This document shows, in pieces, positions 8,246 to 17,797 of a stretch of 64,000 nt of DNA (its first letter is position 1; the number at the start of each line of letters is the position of its first letter). This stretch comes from Cupriavidus necator (GTDB lineage Bacteria > Pseudomonadota > Gammaproteobacteria > Burkholderiales > Burkholderiaceae): contig NZ_SROX01000018.1 of assembly GCF_013141915.1 (NCBI RefSeq), positions 1-64,000 on the forward strand, given 5' to 3'. The notes beneath the pieces were generated by a model. That model saw only the letters and a program-made list of their open reading frames with translations. It had not been told where the DNA came from and ran no database searches. The position numbers and the translations under genes are program-made.

Positions 8246-10153
8246 TCAGGCTTTGCTGGCGACGTCGTTTTGCAGACGCTCAACAAACGCGGAGACAGGC
8301 ATCACACCCAGATCCACGTTGCCACGGGCACGCACGGCCACTTGATTGGCATCCCGCTCCTTGTCGCCCACAACCAGCAGGTAGGGGATCTTTTGAAGCG
8401 AATGCTCGCGGATTTTATACGTAATTTTCTCGTTACGCAAATCGGCCTTTGCCCTAAACCCTTGTTTTTGCAGCAATTGCACGACGCTTTCGGCGTATTC
8501 TGCCTGCGAATCCGCAATATTCATGACCACGACCTGCTCCGGGGCCAGCCACGCGGGCAGCGCGCCGGCGTGATTTTCCAGCAGGATGCCCAGGAAGCGC
8601 TCGAACGAGCCCAGGATGGCGCGATGGAGCATCACCGGGCGCTTGCGCGAATTGTCCTCTGAGACGTACTCGGCACCCAGGCGCTCTGGCAGCACCAGGT
8701 CGAGCTGCAGCGTGCCGCACTGCCACGAGCGGCCGATGGCATCCTTGATGTGGTATTCGACCTTGGGGCCGTAGAAAGCGCCCTCGCCCGGCAGCTCTTC
8801 CCAGTCCACGCCGCAGGCGCGCAGCGCCAGGCGCAGGCCTTCTTCGGCGTGGTCCCAGACCTCGTCCGAGCCGGCGCGCTGGTCCGGGCGCAGCGACAGC
8901 TTGACCTTCACATCCTGGAAGCCGAAGTCGTCATAGACCGAGAACGCCAGTTCGTTGAAGGCCTTGGCCTCGGCCACGATCTGCTCTTCCGTGCAGAAGA
9001 TGTGCGCATCGTCCTGCACGAAGCCGCGCACGCGCATCAGGCCATGCAGCGCGCCGGACGGCTCATTGCGATGGCAGGCGCCGAACTCGGCCAGGCGCAG
9101 CGGCAGGTCGCGGTACGAGCGCAGGCCGTGGTTGAAGATCTGCACATGGCCCGGGCAGTTCATCGGCTTGATCGCGTAGTCGCGCTTTTCCGATTCCGTG
9201 ACGAACATGTTCTCCTTGTAGTTCTGCCAGTGGCCTGACTTCTCCCACAGCGAACGGTCCATCACCTGCGGCGTGCGCACTTCGTCGTAACCGGCGTCGG
9301 TCAGGCGGCCGCGCATGTACTGCTCGACGGCCTGCCACACCTGCCAGCCCTTCGGATGCCAGAACACCATGCCGGGCGCCTCTTCCTGCAGGTGGAACAG
9401 GTCCAGCGTCTTGCCCAGCTTGCGGTGGTCGCGCTTCTCGGCCTCTTCCAGCATGTGCAGGTAGGCCTCCTGGTCTTCCTTCTTCGCCCACGCCGTGCCG
9501 TAGATGCGCTGGAGCATCTCGTTGTTGGCGTCGCCGCGCCAGTAGGCGCCCGCCACCTTCATCAGCTTGAAGACCTTGAGCTTGCCCGTCGACGGCACGT
9601 GCGGGCCGCGGCACAGGTCGACGAAATTGCCTTCGCGGTACAGGCCGATTTCCTGGTCAGCCGGGATCGAGCCGATGATCTCGGCCTTGTACTTCTCGCC
9701 CATCGACTCGAACAGCGCCACCGCTTCGTCGCGGTTCCACACTTCGCGCGTGACTTTTTCGTCCTTGCGGGCCAGCTCCGTCATCTTCTTCTCGATGGCG
9801 GCCAGGTCTTCCGGCGTGAAGGGACGCTTGTAGGCGAAATCGTAGTAGAAGCCGTTTTCGATCACCGGCCCGATCGTCACCTGCGCCTCCGGATACAGCT
9901 CCTTGACGGCATAGGCCAGCAAGTGGGCCGTGGAGTGGCGGATCACATCGACGCCGTCGGCATCCTTGTCCGTGACGATGGCCAGTTTCGCATCGCGCTC
10001 GATCTTGTAGCTGGTGTCGACCAGCTGGCCGTCCACCTTGCCGGCCAGTGCGGCCTTGGCCAGGCCGGCGCCGATGCTTTGCGCCACTTCGGCAACCGTT
10101 ACCGGGCCGGGAAACTCGCGGCGGGACCCGTCCGGCAGCGTGATTGCGATCAT
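8246..10153 (-). CDS. thrS: Threonyl-tRNA synthetase
   Basis: The 635-aa class II synthetase starts at 10153 (MIAITLPDGSRREFPG), the standard N-terminus; the upstream open frame is non-coding. It has an N-terminal TGS domain (1-60), an editing domain with the HSTAHLLAYAV box and the C-R-G-P-H segment, and a catalytic core with the zinc-ligand motif MNCPGH (zinc reads the Thr hydroxyl). A C-terminal anticodon domain (VVVMNIADSQAEYA) completes it. It heads the thrS-infC-rpmI-rplT block. Confidence 0.98.
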   Translation of the reverse strand: MIAITLPDGSRREFPGPVTVAEVAQSIGAGLAKAALAGKVDGQLVDTSYKIERDAKLAIVTDKDADGVDVIRHSTAHLLAYAVKELYPEAQVTIGPVIENGFYYDFAYKRPFTPEDLAAIEKKMTELARKDEKVTREVWNRDEAVALFESMGEKYKAEIIGSIPADQEIGLYREGNFVDLCRGPHVPSTGKLKVFKLMKVAGAYWRGDANNEMLQRIYGTAWAKKEDQEAYLHMLEEAEKRDHRKLGKTLDLFHLQEEAPGMVFWHPKGWQVWQAVEQYMRGRLTDAGYDEVRTPQVMDRSLWEKSGHWQNYKENMFVTESEKRDYAIKPMNCPGHVQIFNHGLRSYRDLPLRLAEFGACHRNEPSGALHGLMRVRGFVQDDAHIFCTEEQIVAEAKAFNELAFSVYDDFGFQDVKVKLSLRPDQRAGSDEVWDHAEEGLRLALRACGVDWEELPGEGAFYGPKVEYHIKDAIGRSWQCGTLQLDLVLPERLGAEYVSEDNSRKRPVMLHRAILGSFERFLGILLENHAGALPAWLAPEQVVVMNIADSQAEYAESVVQLLQKQGFRAKADLRNEKITYKIREHSLQKIPYLLVVGDKERDANQVAVRARGNVDLGVMPVSAFVERLQNDVASKA

Positions 10154-10509
10154 TTCGACTCTCCAGGTTCCGCCGGCGGCGCCTTGCACCTTGCCTGGGC
10201 GGATCAAACTGCATCTTGTGGCGCCGGCCCGCATGCCTGCGCGCTGGCGATCTGTTCTTTGTGCCCGCCTTGCCGCACGGGAAAGCCGGCAGCTTAGCAG
10301 GGCGCCGGCAGGCGACAGACGAAAAAAAACGCGGCCAAGGCCGCGTTTCTCTTTGTCAAACCCGATCCAACCGGGTCGAAGGCGCACCTCGACTACTGTC
10401 GCTTGCCAGCGGTAGTAGTTCGCGGTGTCATAACCATGGTGCCCTTCCGTTCCGTATGGGGTTGAATCGGACTTGCCGTACTGCTTTTTACTGCTCTACT
10501 GCAATTCGT
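10154..10509. other. 356-bp intergenic region upstream of thrS
   Basis: It contains the tRNA-Val terminator (10322-10348) and, closer to thrS, about 170 bp that must hold the thrS promoter and leader. I could not pick a convincing -35/-10 pair, and I saw no T-box-like structure or leader peptide. Confidence 0.5.
10322..10348 (-). terminator. Rho-independent terminator after tRNA-Val
   Basis: A 10-bp perfect stem AAACGCGGCC/GGCCGCGTTT with a 2-nt loop is followed on the - strand by a run of eight T. Confidence 0.88.
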
Positions 10510-10586
10510 TGGTAGGCTCGATTGGACTCGAACCAACGACCCCCACCATGTCAAGGTGGTGCTCTAACCAGCTGAGCTACGAGCCT
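10510..10586 (-). tRNA. tRNA-Val(GAC)
   Basis: A 77-nt cloverleaf with acceptor AGGCTCG/CGAGCCT, discriminator A and encoded CCA (10510-10512). The anticodon stem CCACC/GGTGG holds the loop TTGACAT, giving anticodon GAC. The T loop is GTTCGAGTC. It lies 22 bp downstream of relA on the same strand. Confidence 0.96.
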
Positions 10587-10607
10587 AGCGAAGCCGCAAG
10601 TATAGCA

Positions 10608-12836
10608 TCACTTTCTTTTCGCCTGCAACACCCCCTGCACCTCTTCGATCAGCAGCAGCGCCCGTTGCAGCTGCGTGGCCTCGGACACCTCGGCGGTGAA
10701 CTGCATGCGCGCCACGCCCTTGCTGGACAGCGTCTTGACCCCGGTGACGTTGATCTTTTCGCGCGACAGCACTTCCGAGATATCGCGCAGCAAGCCCTGC
10801 CGGTCGATGGCCTCGACATGGATATCGACCGGGTAGACCGCGGCGTGGCTCTTCTGGCCCCACTCGGTCTGGATCACGCGCTCCGGCGCGCGCGCCGACA
10901 GCTGCTGGAAGGTATGGCAGTTGCGGCGATGGATCGACACGCCGCGTCCGCGCGTGACAAAGCCCACGATCTCGTCCGGTGGCGCCGGCTTGCAGCAGCG
11001 CGACATCTGCGTCATCAGCGAATCCACGCCCACCACCAGCACGCCGCTCTTGGCGCCACGCGCCACGCTGGTGGCGCGGCTCTTCTTGGTGACGGCGTCT
11101 TCCTCGCTCAGCGGCGCCTGGACTTCGCCCTCTGGGTGGCGCAGCGCGTGCTCGACATGGCGCAGGCTGAACTCGTCCTTGGCCACCGCGGCGAACAGTT
11201 CGTCGGGCGTCTTGAAGTTCAGCCGCGTCGCCAGGTCTTCCAGCTTGACCGCGGTCTTGCCTTCGCGCTGCAGCGTCTTGTCGATCAGCGCGCGGCCCTG
11301 CGCGATGGTTTCCTGCGAGTCCATCGCGTTGAACCATGCGCGTACCTTGGCGCGCGCGCGGCTGCTGGCCAGGTAGCCCAGGTCGGCGTTGAGCCAGTCG
11401 CGCGACGGGCCGCCCTGCTTGACCGCGATGATCTCCACGGTCTGGCCGTTCTTGAGCGGCGTGTTCAGCGGCACCATGGTGCCGTCGACGCGCGCGCCGC
11501 GGCAGCGGTGGCCGAGGTCGCTATGCAGGTAGTAGGCAAAGTCCACCGCGGTCGCGCCCTGCGGCAGCGCCACCACGCGCGCCTGCGGCGTCAGCACGTA
11601 GATGTGGTCGTCGATCGCGGCGTGCTTGATCTGCTCCCAAGATTCGTCGTGCGCCACGCTGTGGTCGGCGTCGTCCTTCCACGCCAGCAGCTGGCGCAGC
11701 CAGGCAATCTTCTCGTCATAGCGCTCGCTGGCGGAGAACTGCCCGGCATAGCCGCGGCTGCCCGCCTCTTTGTAGCGCCAGTGCGCGGCCACGCCGTATT
11801 CGGCGAAGTGGTGCATTTCCTGCGTGCGGATCTGCACCTCGAAGGCGCGGCCGTCATCGCCGATCACCACCGTGTGCAGCGACTTGTAGCCGTTGGCCTT
11901 GGGCCGTGAGATATAGTCGTCGAACTCGCGCGGGATCGGCTGCCAGATATGGTGGACGATACCCAGCACCGTATAGCAGTCCTTGATATCGTCGACGATC
12001 ACGCGGAACGCGCGCACATCGTACAGGTCGGCAAAATCCAGCTCCTTGCCACGCATCTTTTTCCAGATGCTGTAGATGTGCTTGGGCCGCCCGCTCACCT
12101 CGGCGCGGATGCCGGCAGTGGCCAGCTCCGACTGCAGTCGCGCGATCGCGCCGGCGATATAGCCTTCGCGCTCGATGCGCTTTTCATCCAGCAGCCTGGC
12201 GATGCGCTTGTAGGTATCGGGCTGCTCGAAGCGGAAGGCGAGGTCCTCCAGCTCCCACTTCATCTGCCAGATGCCTAGCCGGTTGGCCAGCGGCGCGTAG
12301 ATGTCGAGCGTTTCACGCGCCACGCCGGGCAATGGCGCCTGCTTGGTCTCGGCCAGCCAGCGCAGCGTCTGCAGCCGCGAGGCCAGCCGCACCAGCACCA
12401 CGCGGATGTCCTGCGCGAACGCCAGCAGCATCTTGCGCAGTGCCTCGACCTGCTCGTGGCGCGCCTGCGCTTCGTTCTTTGACGGCGCGGCCGCTTCCAC
12501 GTCAGGGCGATTGCCGGCAATGGCACCGATGCGCAGCAGCTGCCGCACGCCATTGACCAGCCGCGCCACTTCTTCGCCAAAGCGCGGCTCGATCTCGGCT
12601 TCGGTGCCGGGCACGAATGCGGCCAGACCGAACAGGCACGCGGCCGCACGCGCGGAATCGTCCACGCGCAGGCCGTCGAGGATGCGCAGCATCCCCTCCG
12701 CGTGCGACTGCACGGTCTCACCCGTAGGCAGCGCCACGCCGGCGCCGTGCGCACGCACGTACGCCAGTGCGCGCTCAACCAGCTCGGTATCCGGAATGCC
12801 CGCGACCCGGCCAGCCAGGTCGGTCGACGTCACCAT
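10608..12836 (-). CDS. relA: GTP pyrophosphokinase RelA, (p)ppGpp synthetase
   Basis: The 742-aa stringent-response enzyme makes (p)ppGpp on stalled ribosomes. The N-terminal HD region has lost the His-Asp pair (AAACLFGLAAFV instead), so hydrolysis is not expected. The synthetase domain (about 240-400) carries EFDD before YISRPKANGYKSLHT, the acidic ExDD version typical of monofunctional RelA rather than the RxKD of SpoT. A TGS domain (VVALPQGATAVDFAYYLHSD), helical/zinc-finger region (SRCCKPAPPDEIVGF) and C-terminal ACT domain follow. SpoT must be elsewhere. Confidence 0.96.
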   Translation of the reverse strand: MVTSTDLAGRVAGIPDTELVERALAYVRAHGAGVALPTGETVQSHAEGMLRILDGLRVDDSARAAACLFGLAAFVPGTEAEIEPRFGEEVARLVNGVRQLLRIGAIAGNRPDVEAAAPSKNEAQARHEQVEALRKMLLAFAQDIRVVLVRLASRLQTLRWLAETKQAPLPGVARETLDIYAPLANRLGIWQMKWELEDLAFRFEQPDTYKRIARLLDEKRIEREGYIAGAIARLQSELATAGIRAEVSGRPKHIYSIWKKMRGKELDFADLYDVRAFRVIVDDIKDCYTVLGIVHHIWQPIPREFDDYISRPKANGYKSLHTVVIGDDGRAFEVQIRTQEMHHFAEYGVAAHWRYKEAGSRGYAGQFSASERYDEKIAWLRQLLAWKDDADHSVAHDESWEQIKHAAIDDHIYVLTPQARVVALPQGATAVDFAYYLHSDLGHRCRGARVDGTMVPLNTPLKNGQTVEIIAVKQGGPSRDWLNADLGYLASSRARAKVRAWFNAMDSQETIAQGRALIDKTLQREGKTAVKLEDLATRLNFKTPDELFAAVAKDEFSLRHVEHALRHPEGEVQAPLSEEDAVTKKSRATSVARGAKSGVLVVGVDSLMTQMSRCCKPAPPDEIVGFVTRGRGVSIHRRNCHTFQQLSARAPERVIQTEWGQKSHAAVYPVDIHVEAIDRQGLLRDISEVLSREKINVTGVKTLSSKGVARMQFTAEVSEATQLQRALLLIEEVQGVLQAKRK

Positions 12837-12851
12837 GTCACAGCGCCTGCA

Positions 12852-13214
12852 TCAGTTGAGCGCAGCGGTCACCACCACTTCGATCAGGTAATCGGGATTG
12901 GCCAGGCGGGCTTCGACGGTGGCGCGCGGCGGCGTGTTGCCTTGCGGCACCCAGGCGTCCCAGACCTCATTCATCGCGCCGATCAGGTCGACGTTGGTCA
13001 GGAAGATCTGGCACGACAGGATGCGGGTCTTGTCGCTGCCGGCCTCGGCCAGCAGGCGGTCGATATGGCCGAGCACCTCGCGCGTCTGGCCACGGATATC
13101 GGCCTTGGGATCGACCTCGGGCACCTGCCCGGCCAGGTAGACCACGCCGTTGTAGACCGCGTATTCGGACAACCGCTTGCCCACGTGGGCGCGCTTCAGT
13201 TCAAGGTTACTCAT
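12852..13214 (-). CDS. RidA/YjgF-type protein
   Basis: The 120-aa protein starts at 13214 (MSNLELKRAHVGKRLSE). The RidA fold is visible: YNGVVYLAGQV, GQTREVLGHIDRLLAEAGS, and the C-terminal PPRATVEARLANPDYLIEV with the family Arg near residue 100. Relatives deaminate reactive enamine/imine intermediates; this copy resembles the wider subfamily, so its substrate is not predicted. It sits between relA (15 bp) and a hydrolase gene (51 bp) on the same strand, probably in one operon. Confidence 0.88.
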   Translation of the reverse strand: MSNLELKRAHVGKRLSEYAVYNGVVYLAGQVPEVDPKADIRGQTREVLGHIDRLLAEAGSDKTRILSCQIFLTNVDLIGAMNEVWDAWVPQGNTPPRATVEARLANPDYLIEVVVTAALN

Positions 13215-13265
13215 GACAATGCGTTGATCGATAAAAAACAGGTCCGCCGCGAGATACGCGCCCAC

Positions 13266-14144
13266 TCACCCGACAAAGAACTGCCGGGCGATCGCGATCT
13301 GCGCCGGATCGACAAAGGTCGGCGCGTGCCCCACTTCCGGGACTTCGACCGCGCTCACATGCTTGCCGCGCGCCACCATCTCGGCCACGGTCTCGCGCAG
13401 CAGCAGGTCGGACTGCGCGCCGCGCACCACCAGCACTGGCGCCTCGATGGCCTCGAAGCCGCGCCACAACGCGGCTTCGCCCGCGGCCACCGCTTCCGGC
13501 GTGGACTTGCGGAACGGCACGGCCAGCTGCGGATCGTAATGCAAGCCCCATTCCAGGCCATCGGCACCCTGCACCGGCTTGATGATCGCGGCGTTGAGTT
13601 CACGCCACTGTTCCGGCGTGTGGCGCCCGAACGAAGCACTGATGGTCTGCAGGTACGCCAGCCCTTCCTCGAACGTCTTGAAGCGTACCGGGAGCCCAAG
13701 GTAGGCGCCGATGCGCTCCACCGCCGACAGCGCAATCTTGGGGCCCACGTCATTGAGCAGCAGCTTGCGCACCGGCGAATTCGGCAACCCGGCCAGGCCC
13801 ATGCCGATCAGGCCGCCCATCGAGGTACCGAACCAGTCCACCTTCTCGACATTGAGCCGCGCAATCAGCGTGACCATGTCGGACACGTATTGCGGCACGA
13901 TGTAGCCGTCAGGATTGGCCAGCCATTCGGAGCGGCCGCGCCCCACCACGTCGGGGCAGACCACGCGATAGTCGCCGCACAGCGCGCTCGCGACGGCGTC
14001 GAAGTCGCGGCCGGTGCGCGTCAGGCCATGCGCGCACACCAGCACGCGCGGATTGGCGGGGTCGCCCCACTCGTGGTAGGCCATGCGATGCAGGCCCGCC
14101 GGACTGATGCACTGGACAAAACCGAGGCGCGGACTGGCAGACAT
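13266..14144 (-). CDS. Alpha/beta hydrolase
   Basis: The 292-aa protein starts at 14144 (MSASPRLGFVQCISPAG), although the frame is open far upstream. It has the oxyanion region CAHGLTRTGRDFD, nucleophile elbow FGTSMGGLIGMG, a late acid near VVRGAQSDLLL and catalytic His in EVGHAPTF. The substrate is unknown. It is divergent from bdhA across an inverted repeat, so an ester linked to hydroxybutyrate metabolism is one possibility, but this is inference from position only. Confidence 0.85.
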   Translation of the reverse strand: MSASPRLGFVQCISPAGLHRMAYHEWGDPANPRVLVCAHGLTRTGRDFDAVASALCGDYRVVCPDVVGRGRSEWLANPDGYIVPQYVSDMVTLIARLNVEKVDWFGTSMGGLIGMGLAGLPNSPVRKLLLNDVGPKIALSAVERIGAYLGLPVRFKTFEEGLAYLQTISASFGRHTPEQWRELNAAIIKPVQGADGLEWGLHYDPQLAVPFRKSTPEAVAAGEAALWRGFEAIEAPVLVVRGAQSDLLLRETVAEMVARGKHVSAVEVPEVGHAPTFVDPAQIAIARQFFVG

Positions 14145-14211
14145 CTGGACTCCCTGACGGACCGGCCAGGACCGCGGAAAAGCGGCGCTGCCGGTGGATG
14201 AGCAAAACTGG

Positions 14212-14235
14212 ATTGTACGCCGCACCGGGTACAAT
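14212..14235. promoter_or_regulatory. Inverted repeat ATTGTAC-N10-GTACAAT in the bdhA/hydrolase promoter
   Basis: Perfect 7-bp arms are 10 bp apart. Each arm contains TACAAT in the outward direction, so the repeat may be two overlapping divergent -10 boxes (14230-14235 for bdhA, 14218-14213 for the hydrolase) and/or an operator. A related repeat lies before scoA. Confidence 0.55.
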
Positions 14236-14360
14236 GCCACAGCACACTGTCTGCGCCACCGCACGCGCCACATGCTGGTGCGCGGTTGAGCCAGACCAGG
14301 CGGTACGGACCATCCGGGCCGCCTTTCCTTCCTGTGGAATTTCTCTCGACGGAGGCTTAC

Positions 14361-15137
14361 ATGCTCAAAGGCAAGACCGCTCTGGTGACGGGCTCGACCA
14401 GCGGTATCGGGCTCGGCATCGCAAAGGCATTGGCTGCCCAGGGCGCCAACATCATCGTCAACGGCTTTGGTGACGCGGACGCCGCAAAGACCGAAATCGC
14501 GCAGGCCGGCCAAGGCATCCGGGTTGGCTACCACGGCGCGGACATGAGCAAGTCGGCAGAGATCGAGGACATGATGCGCTATGCGCAGGCCGACTTCGGC
14601 GGTGCCGATATCCTGGTCAACAATGCCGGCATCCAGCATGTGGCGCCGATCGAGGATTTTCCCACCGAGCGCTGGGACGCCATCATCGCCATCAACCTGA
14701 CCTCGGCATTCCACACCACCCGCCTTGCGCTGCCCGGCATGCGCCAGAAGAACTGGGGCCGCATCATCAACGTGGCCTCGACGCACGGGCTGGTGGCGTC
14801 GGCACAGAAATCGGCCTACGTGGCGGCCAAGCACGGCATCGTCGGCTTCACCAAGGTGACCGCGCTGGAAACCGCGCAGACCGGCGTGACCGCCAACGCG
14901 ATCTGCCCCGGCTGGGTGCTGACGCCGCTGGTGCAGAAGCAGGTCGAAGCGCGCGCGCAGAAGGAAGGCATCCCGGTCGAGCAGGCCAAGCGCGAACTGG
15001 TGCTGGAAAAGCAGCCCTCGGGCGAGTTCGTCACGCCCGACGAGCTGGGCGCGCTGGCCGTGTTCCTGTCGTCCGACGCGGCCCGCCAGGTGCGCGGGGC
15101 AATCTGGAACATGGATGGCGGCTGGGTCGCGCAATAA
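14361..15137 (+). CDS. bdhA: 3-hydroxybutyrate dehydrogenase
   Basis: The 258-aa cytoplasmic short-chain dehydrogenase interconverts (R)-3-hydroxybutyrate and acetoacetate with NAD, the step after PHB depolymerisation. It starts at 14361 with GGAGG 6 nt upstream. NAD motif GSTSGIGLG (about 10-18), NNAG near residue 90, catalytic SxnYVAAK (SAYVAAKHG) and C-terminal WNMDGGWVAQ are typical of bacterial bdh enzymes. The length matches. scoAB, which activates the product acetoacetate, lies 1.1 kb downstream on the other strand. Confidence 0.94.
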   Translation: MLKGKTALVTGSTSGIGLGIAKALAAQGANIIVNGFGDADAAKTEIAQAGQGIRVGYHGADMSKSAEIEDMMRYAQADFGGADILVNNAGIQHVAPIEDFPTERWDAIIAINLTSAFHTTRLALPGMRQKNWGRIINVASTHGLVASAQKSAYVAAKHGIVGFTKVTALETAQTGVTANAICPGWVLTPLVQKQVEARAQKEGIPVEQAKRELVLEKQPSGEFVTPDELGALAVFLSSDAARQVRGAIWNMDGGWVAQ

Positions 15138-15160
15138 GGCGGCACCACCAGGAGCAACGA

Positions 15161-15649
15161 ATGCAACGACGACGTTTTCTCGGCACCCTGGGCGCGCTGG
15201 CGCTCGGCACGCTCGCCGCGGGCGTGCTCGGGCCCGCGGCCGATGCGCTTGCGCAAGCCAAAGCCCCGGTCATCGAGGTCTACAAGAGCCCGCTGTGCGG
15301 CTGCTGCGAGGAATGGGTCAAGCACCTGCGCGCCAACGGCTTCGCCGTGACGGTGCATGACGTCGAGGATACCGGCGACTACCGCAAGCGCTTCGGCATG
15401 CCGGAGCGCTTCGGCTCCTGCCACACCGGCTACATCGGTGGCTATGCAATCGAGGGGCACGTGCCGGCCGCCGATATCCGCAAGCTGCTCGCCGCCAAAC
15501 CGAAGGCGGTCGGGCTGGCGGTACCAGGCATGCCGGTCGGCTCGCCGGGCATGGAACAGGGCCCGCGCAAGGATCCCTTCGACGTGCTGCTGGTCAAGGC
15601 CGACGGCGCCGCCTCGGTGTTCACGCGCTACCACAAGCCGGCGGCCTGA
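15161..15649 (+). CDS. DUF411 metal-binding protein, probably exported
   Basis: The 162-aa protein starts with a Tat-like signal (MQRRRFLGTLGALALGTLAA, cleavage after about residue 31). The mature DUF411 domain has CGCC (SPLCGCCEEWVKHL), FGSCHTGYIGGYAIEGHV and PGMPVGSPGME. Cys and His residues suggest copper or other soft-metal binding, and relatives are often linked to copper handling. It lies 23 bp after bdhA with AGGAG before the start, so it may be cotranscribed although the function looks unrelated. Confidence 0.86.
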   Translation: MQRRRFLGTLGALALGTLAAGVLGPAADALAQAKAPVIEVYKSPLCGCCEEWVKHLRANGFAVTVHDVEDTGDYRKRFGMPERFGSCHTGYIGGYAIEGHVPAADIRKLLAAKPKAVGLAVPGMPVGSPGMEQGPRKDPFDVLLVKADGAASVFTRYHKPAA

Positions 15650-15691
15650 TGCGCCGCCCCGCCGGATACGCGCGCGCGTATCCGGCCCGCC

Positions 15692-16072
15692 CTACACCTC
15701 TGCCAGGCGTTCCAGCGCCGCCTCGACTTCCCGCCATACCGACTCGGTCTCGCCCTCGGTGCACTCGCCGTGCTGGCGCTTGACCGCACCCAGCCGGTTC
15801 AGCACCAGGTGCCGGTCCGGCACCACGCCCACGTTTGCCAGGCACGCCTGCACGCAAGCCAGCGGGCAGCCGTCCAGCGCAAGGATCGGCCGGCCCGATC
15901 GGGCCACGCGCGTCAGCGCCGGCACCCCGCCGCCCACGCCGCTGATGCACGACATTTCCGCGCGGCCACTGCGGTCCAGGCGCACCGCGCAGGCATTGGC
16001 CAGTTGCGCCACGCTGGAGCAGCCGGAGCAGGCATACACCAGTGGCAGGGATTGTGTGGGGCAAGCCGGCAT
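15692..16072 (-). CDS. DGC-domain putative zinc-binding protein
   Basis: The 126-aa protein is Cys-rich: YACSGCSSVAQLAN, AEMSCISGVGGGVP, ILALDGCPLACVQACLA (the DGC motif) and a final GEC. DGC proteins are thought to bind zinc through conserved cysteines; no reaction is known. The start at 16072 is favoured over an upstream ATG at 16156 because GGAAGG lies 6 nt before it. It is convergent with the DUF411 gene, so two small Cys-rich metal-binding proteins end 42 bp apart. Confidence 0.8.
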   Translation of the reverse strand: MPACPTQSLPLVYACSGCSSVAQLANACAVRLDRSGRAEMSCISGVGGGVPALTRVARSGRPILALDGCPLACVQACLANVGVVPDRHLVLNRLGAVKRQHGECTEGETESVWREVEAALERLAEV

Positions 16073-16215
16073 CGCACCTTCCGTCAGGACTTTTGCTGGC
16101 AGGACCACGCCTGCCGAAAAGCGGCCAGCATAGTGCGTTGCGCACGGGCGGGCCATCCGCCGGTCGAGCTAGCCCGCACGGCCGATCCGCGTAGCCAGGT
16201 CCCTGGACACCAAAT

Positions 16216-16250
16216 GAAAAAGGCCCTGTGGCGCAATGCGCCACAGGGCC
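16216..16250 (-). terminator. Strong terminator after scoB
   Basis: A 13-bp perfect stem GGCCCTGTGGCGC/GCGCCACAGGGCC with a 3-nt loop is followed on the - strand by TTTTT. Confidence 0.92.
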
Positions 16251-16274
16251 TGCCAGGCGGTGCCGTACGCTTGC

Positions 16275-16913
<639 letters not shown>

Positions 16914-16925
16914 GATGGGATCTCC

Positions 16926-17627
16926 TTAGCTGGCCGCGCGCACGGTGCGCTGCTCGATGCGTTTCTCGGGGGTGGCGTTCAGCACCAGGCGCTGCACGAA
17001 GATGCCGGCCAGGTGGATCTCGTCCGGATCGAGTTCGCCGGTCTCGACGATCTGCTCGACCTCGGCCACGGTGACCTTGCCCGCCATCGCGCACATCGGG
17101 TTGAAGTTGCGCGCGGTGCGGCGGAACACCAGGTTGCCGGCCTTGTCGGCCTTCCAGGCCTTGACCAGCGCCACGTCGGCGGTCAGCGAACGCTCCATCA
17201 CGTATTGCTCGCCGTCGAATTCGCGGATTTCCTTGCCTTCGGCGACGATGGTGCCAACCCCGGTCTTGGTGAAGAAAGCGGGGATGCCCGAGCCGCCGGC
17301 GCGCAGCTTTTCGGCCAGCGTGCCTTGCGGCGTGAATTCCAGCTCGAGCTCACCGGCCAGGTACTGGCGCTCGAACTCCTTGTTCTCGCCCACGTAGGAC
17401 GAGATCATCTTGCGGATCTGGCGCGTGGCCAGCAGCAGGCCCAGGCCGAAGCCGTCAACGCCGGCGTTGTTGGAGATGCAGGTCAGCTGCTTGGCGCCGC
17501 TGTCGCGCAGCGCGGCGATCAGCGCCTCGGGGATGCCGCACAGGCCGAAACCGCCCACAGCGATCGTCTGGCCGTCGCGGACGACGCCTGCAAGCGCTTC
17601 TGCGGCGCTGGCGTAGACCTTGTTCAT
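16926..17627 (-). CDS. scoA: 3-oxoacid CoA-transferase subunit A
   Basis: The 233-aa partner subunit starts at 17627 (MNKVYASAAEALAG) with GGAG upstream. GGFGLCGIPEALI, SNNAGVDGFGLGLL, GSGIPAFFTKTGVGT and the C-terminal ARNFNPMCAMAGKVTVAEVE are family signatures. It is divergent from a PAS-LuxR regulator gene across 170 bp containing a TACAAT inverted repeat. Confidence 0.94.
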   Translation of the reverse strand: MNKVYASAAEALAGVVRDGQTIAVGGFGLCGIPEALIAALRDSGAKQLTCISNNAGVDGFGLGLLLATRQIRKMISSYVGENKEFERQYLAGELELEFTPQGTLAEKLRAGGSGIPAFFTKTGVGTIVAEGKEIREFDGEQYVMERSLTADVALVKAWKADKAGNLVFRRTARNFNPMCAMAGKVTVAEVEQIVETGELDPDEIHLAGIFVQRLVLNATPEKRIEQRTVRAAS

Positions 17628-17698
17628 GCTTCGCTCCTTCCTCGGTAGTCCCTGTCGATCTCCCCGCCGGCGGGTGGTGCGGCGGGCGACGCAGGGAA

Positions 17699-17714
17699 AT
17701 TGTAACGGTACAAT
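17699..17714. promoter_or_regulatory. Inverted repeat ATTGTA-N4-TACAAT in the scoA/luxR promoter
   Basis: Perfect 6-bp arms with a 4-bp spacer. Each arm reads TACAAT outward, so it probably contains back-to-back -10 boxes for scoA (-) and the regulator (+). It resembles the repeat before bdhA. Confidence 0.5.
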
Positions 17715-17776
17715 CGGCGACGGGCGCCGGTTCTCGTCCGACCGACAGCATACGCAAGCCCAGCCGGCTACGCCAT

Positions 17777-17792
17777 TACGTAAAAATACATA
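17777..17792. promoter_or_regulatory. TACGTA and TACATA half-sites 10 bp apart
   Basis: TACGTA (17777-17782) and TACATA (17787-17792) start exactly one helical turn apart, just before the PAS-LuxR start; another TACG lies at 17769. Two similar half-sites on one DNA face fit binding by a LuxR/FixJ-type dimer, possibly autoregulation. Confidence 0.35.
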
Positions 17793-17797
17793 AGCAG

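Noticed and set aside
10608..12836. Bifunctional SpoT/Rel assignment for the (p)ppGpp enzyme
   Set aside because: The HD residues are missing and the synthetase loop has EFDD, both marks of monofunctional RelA.
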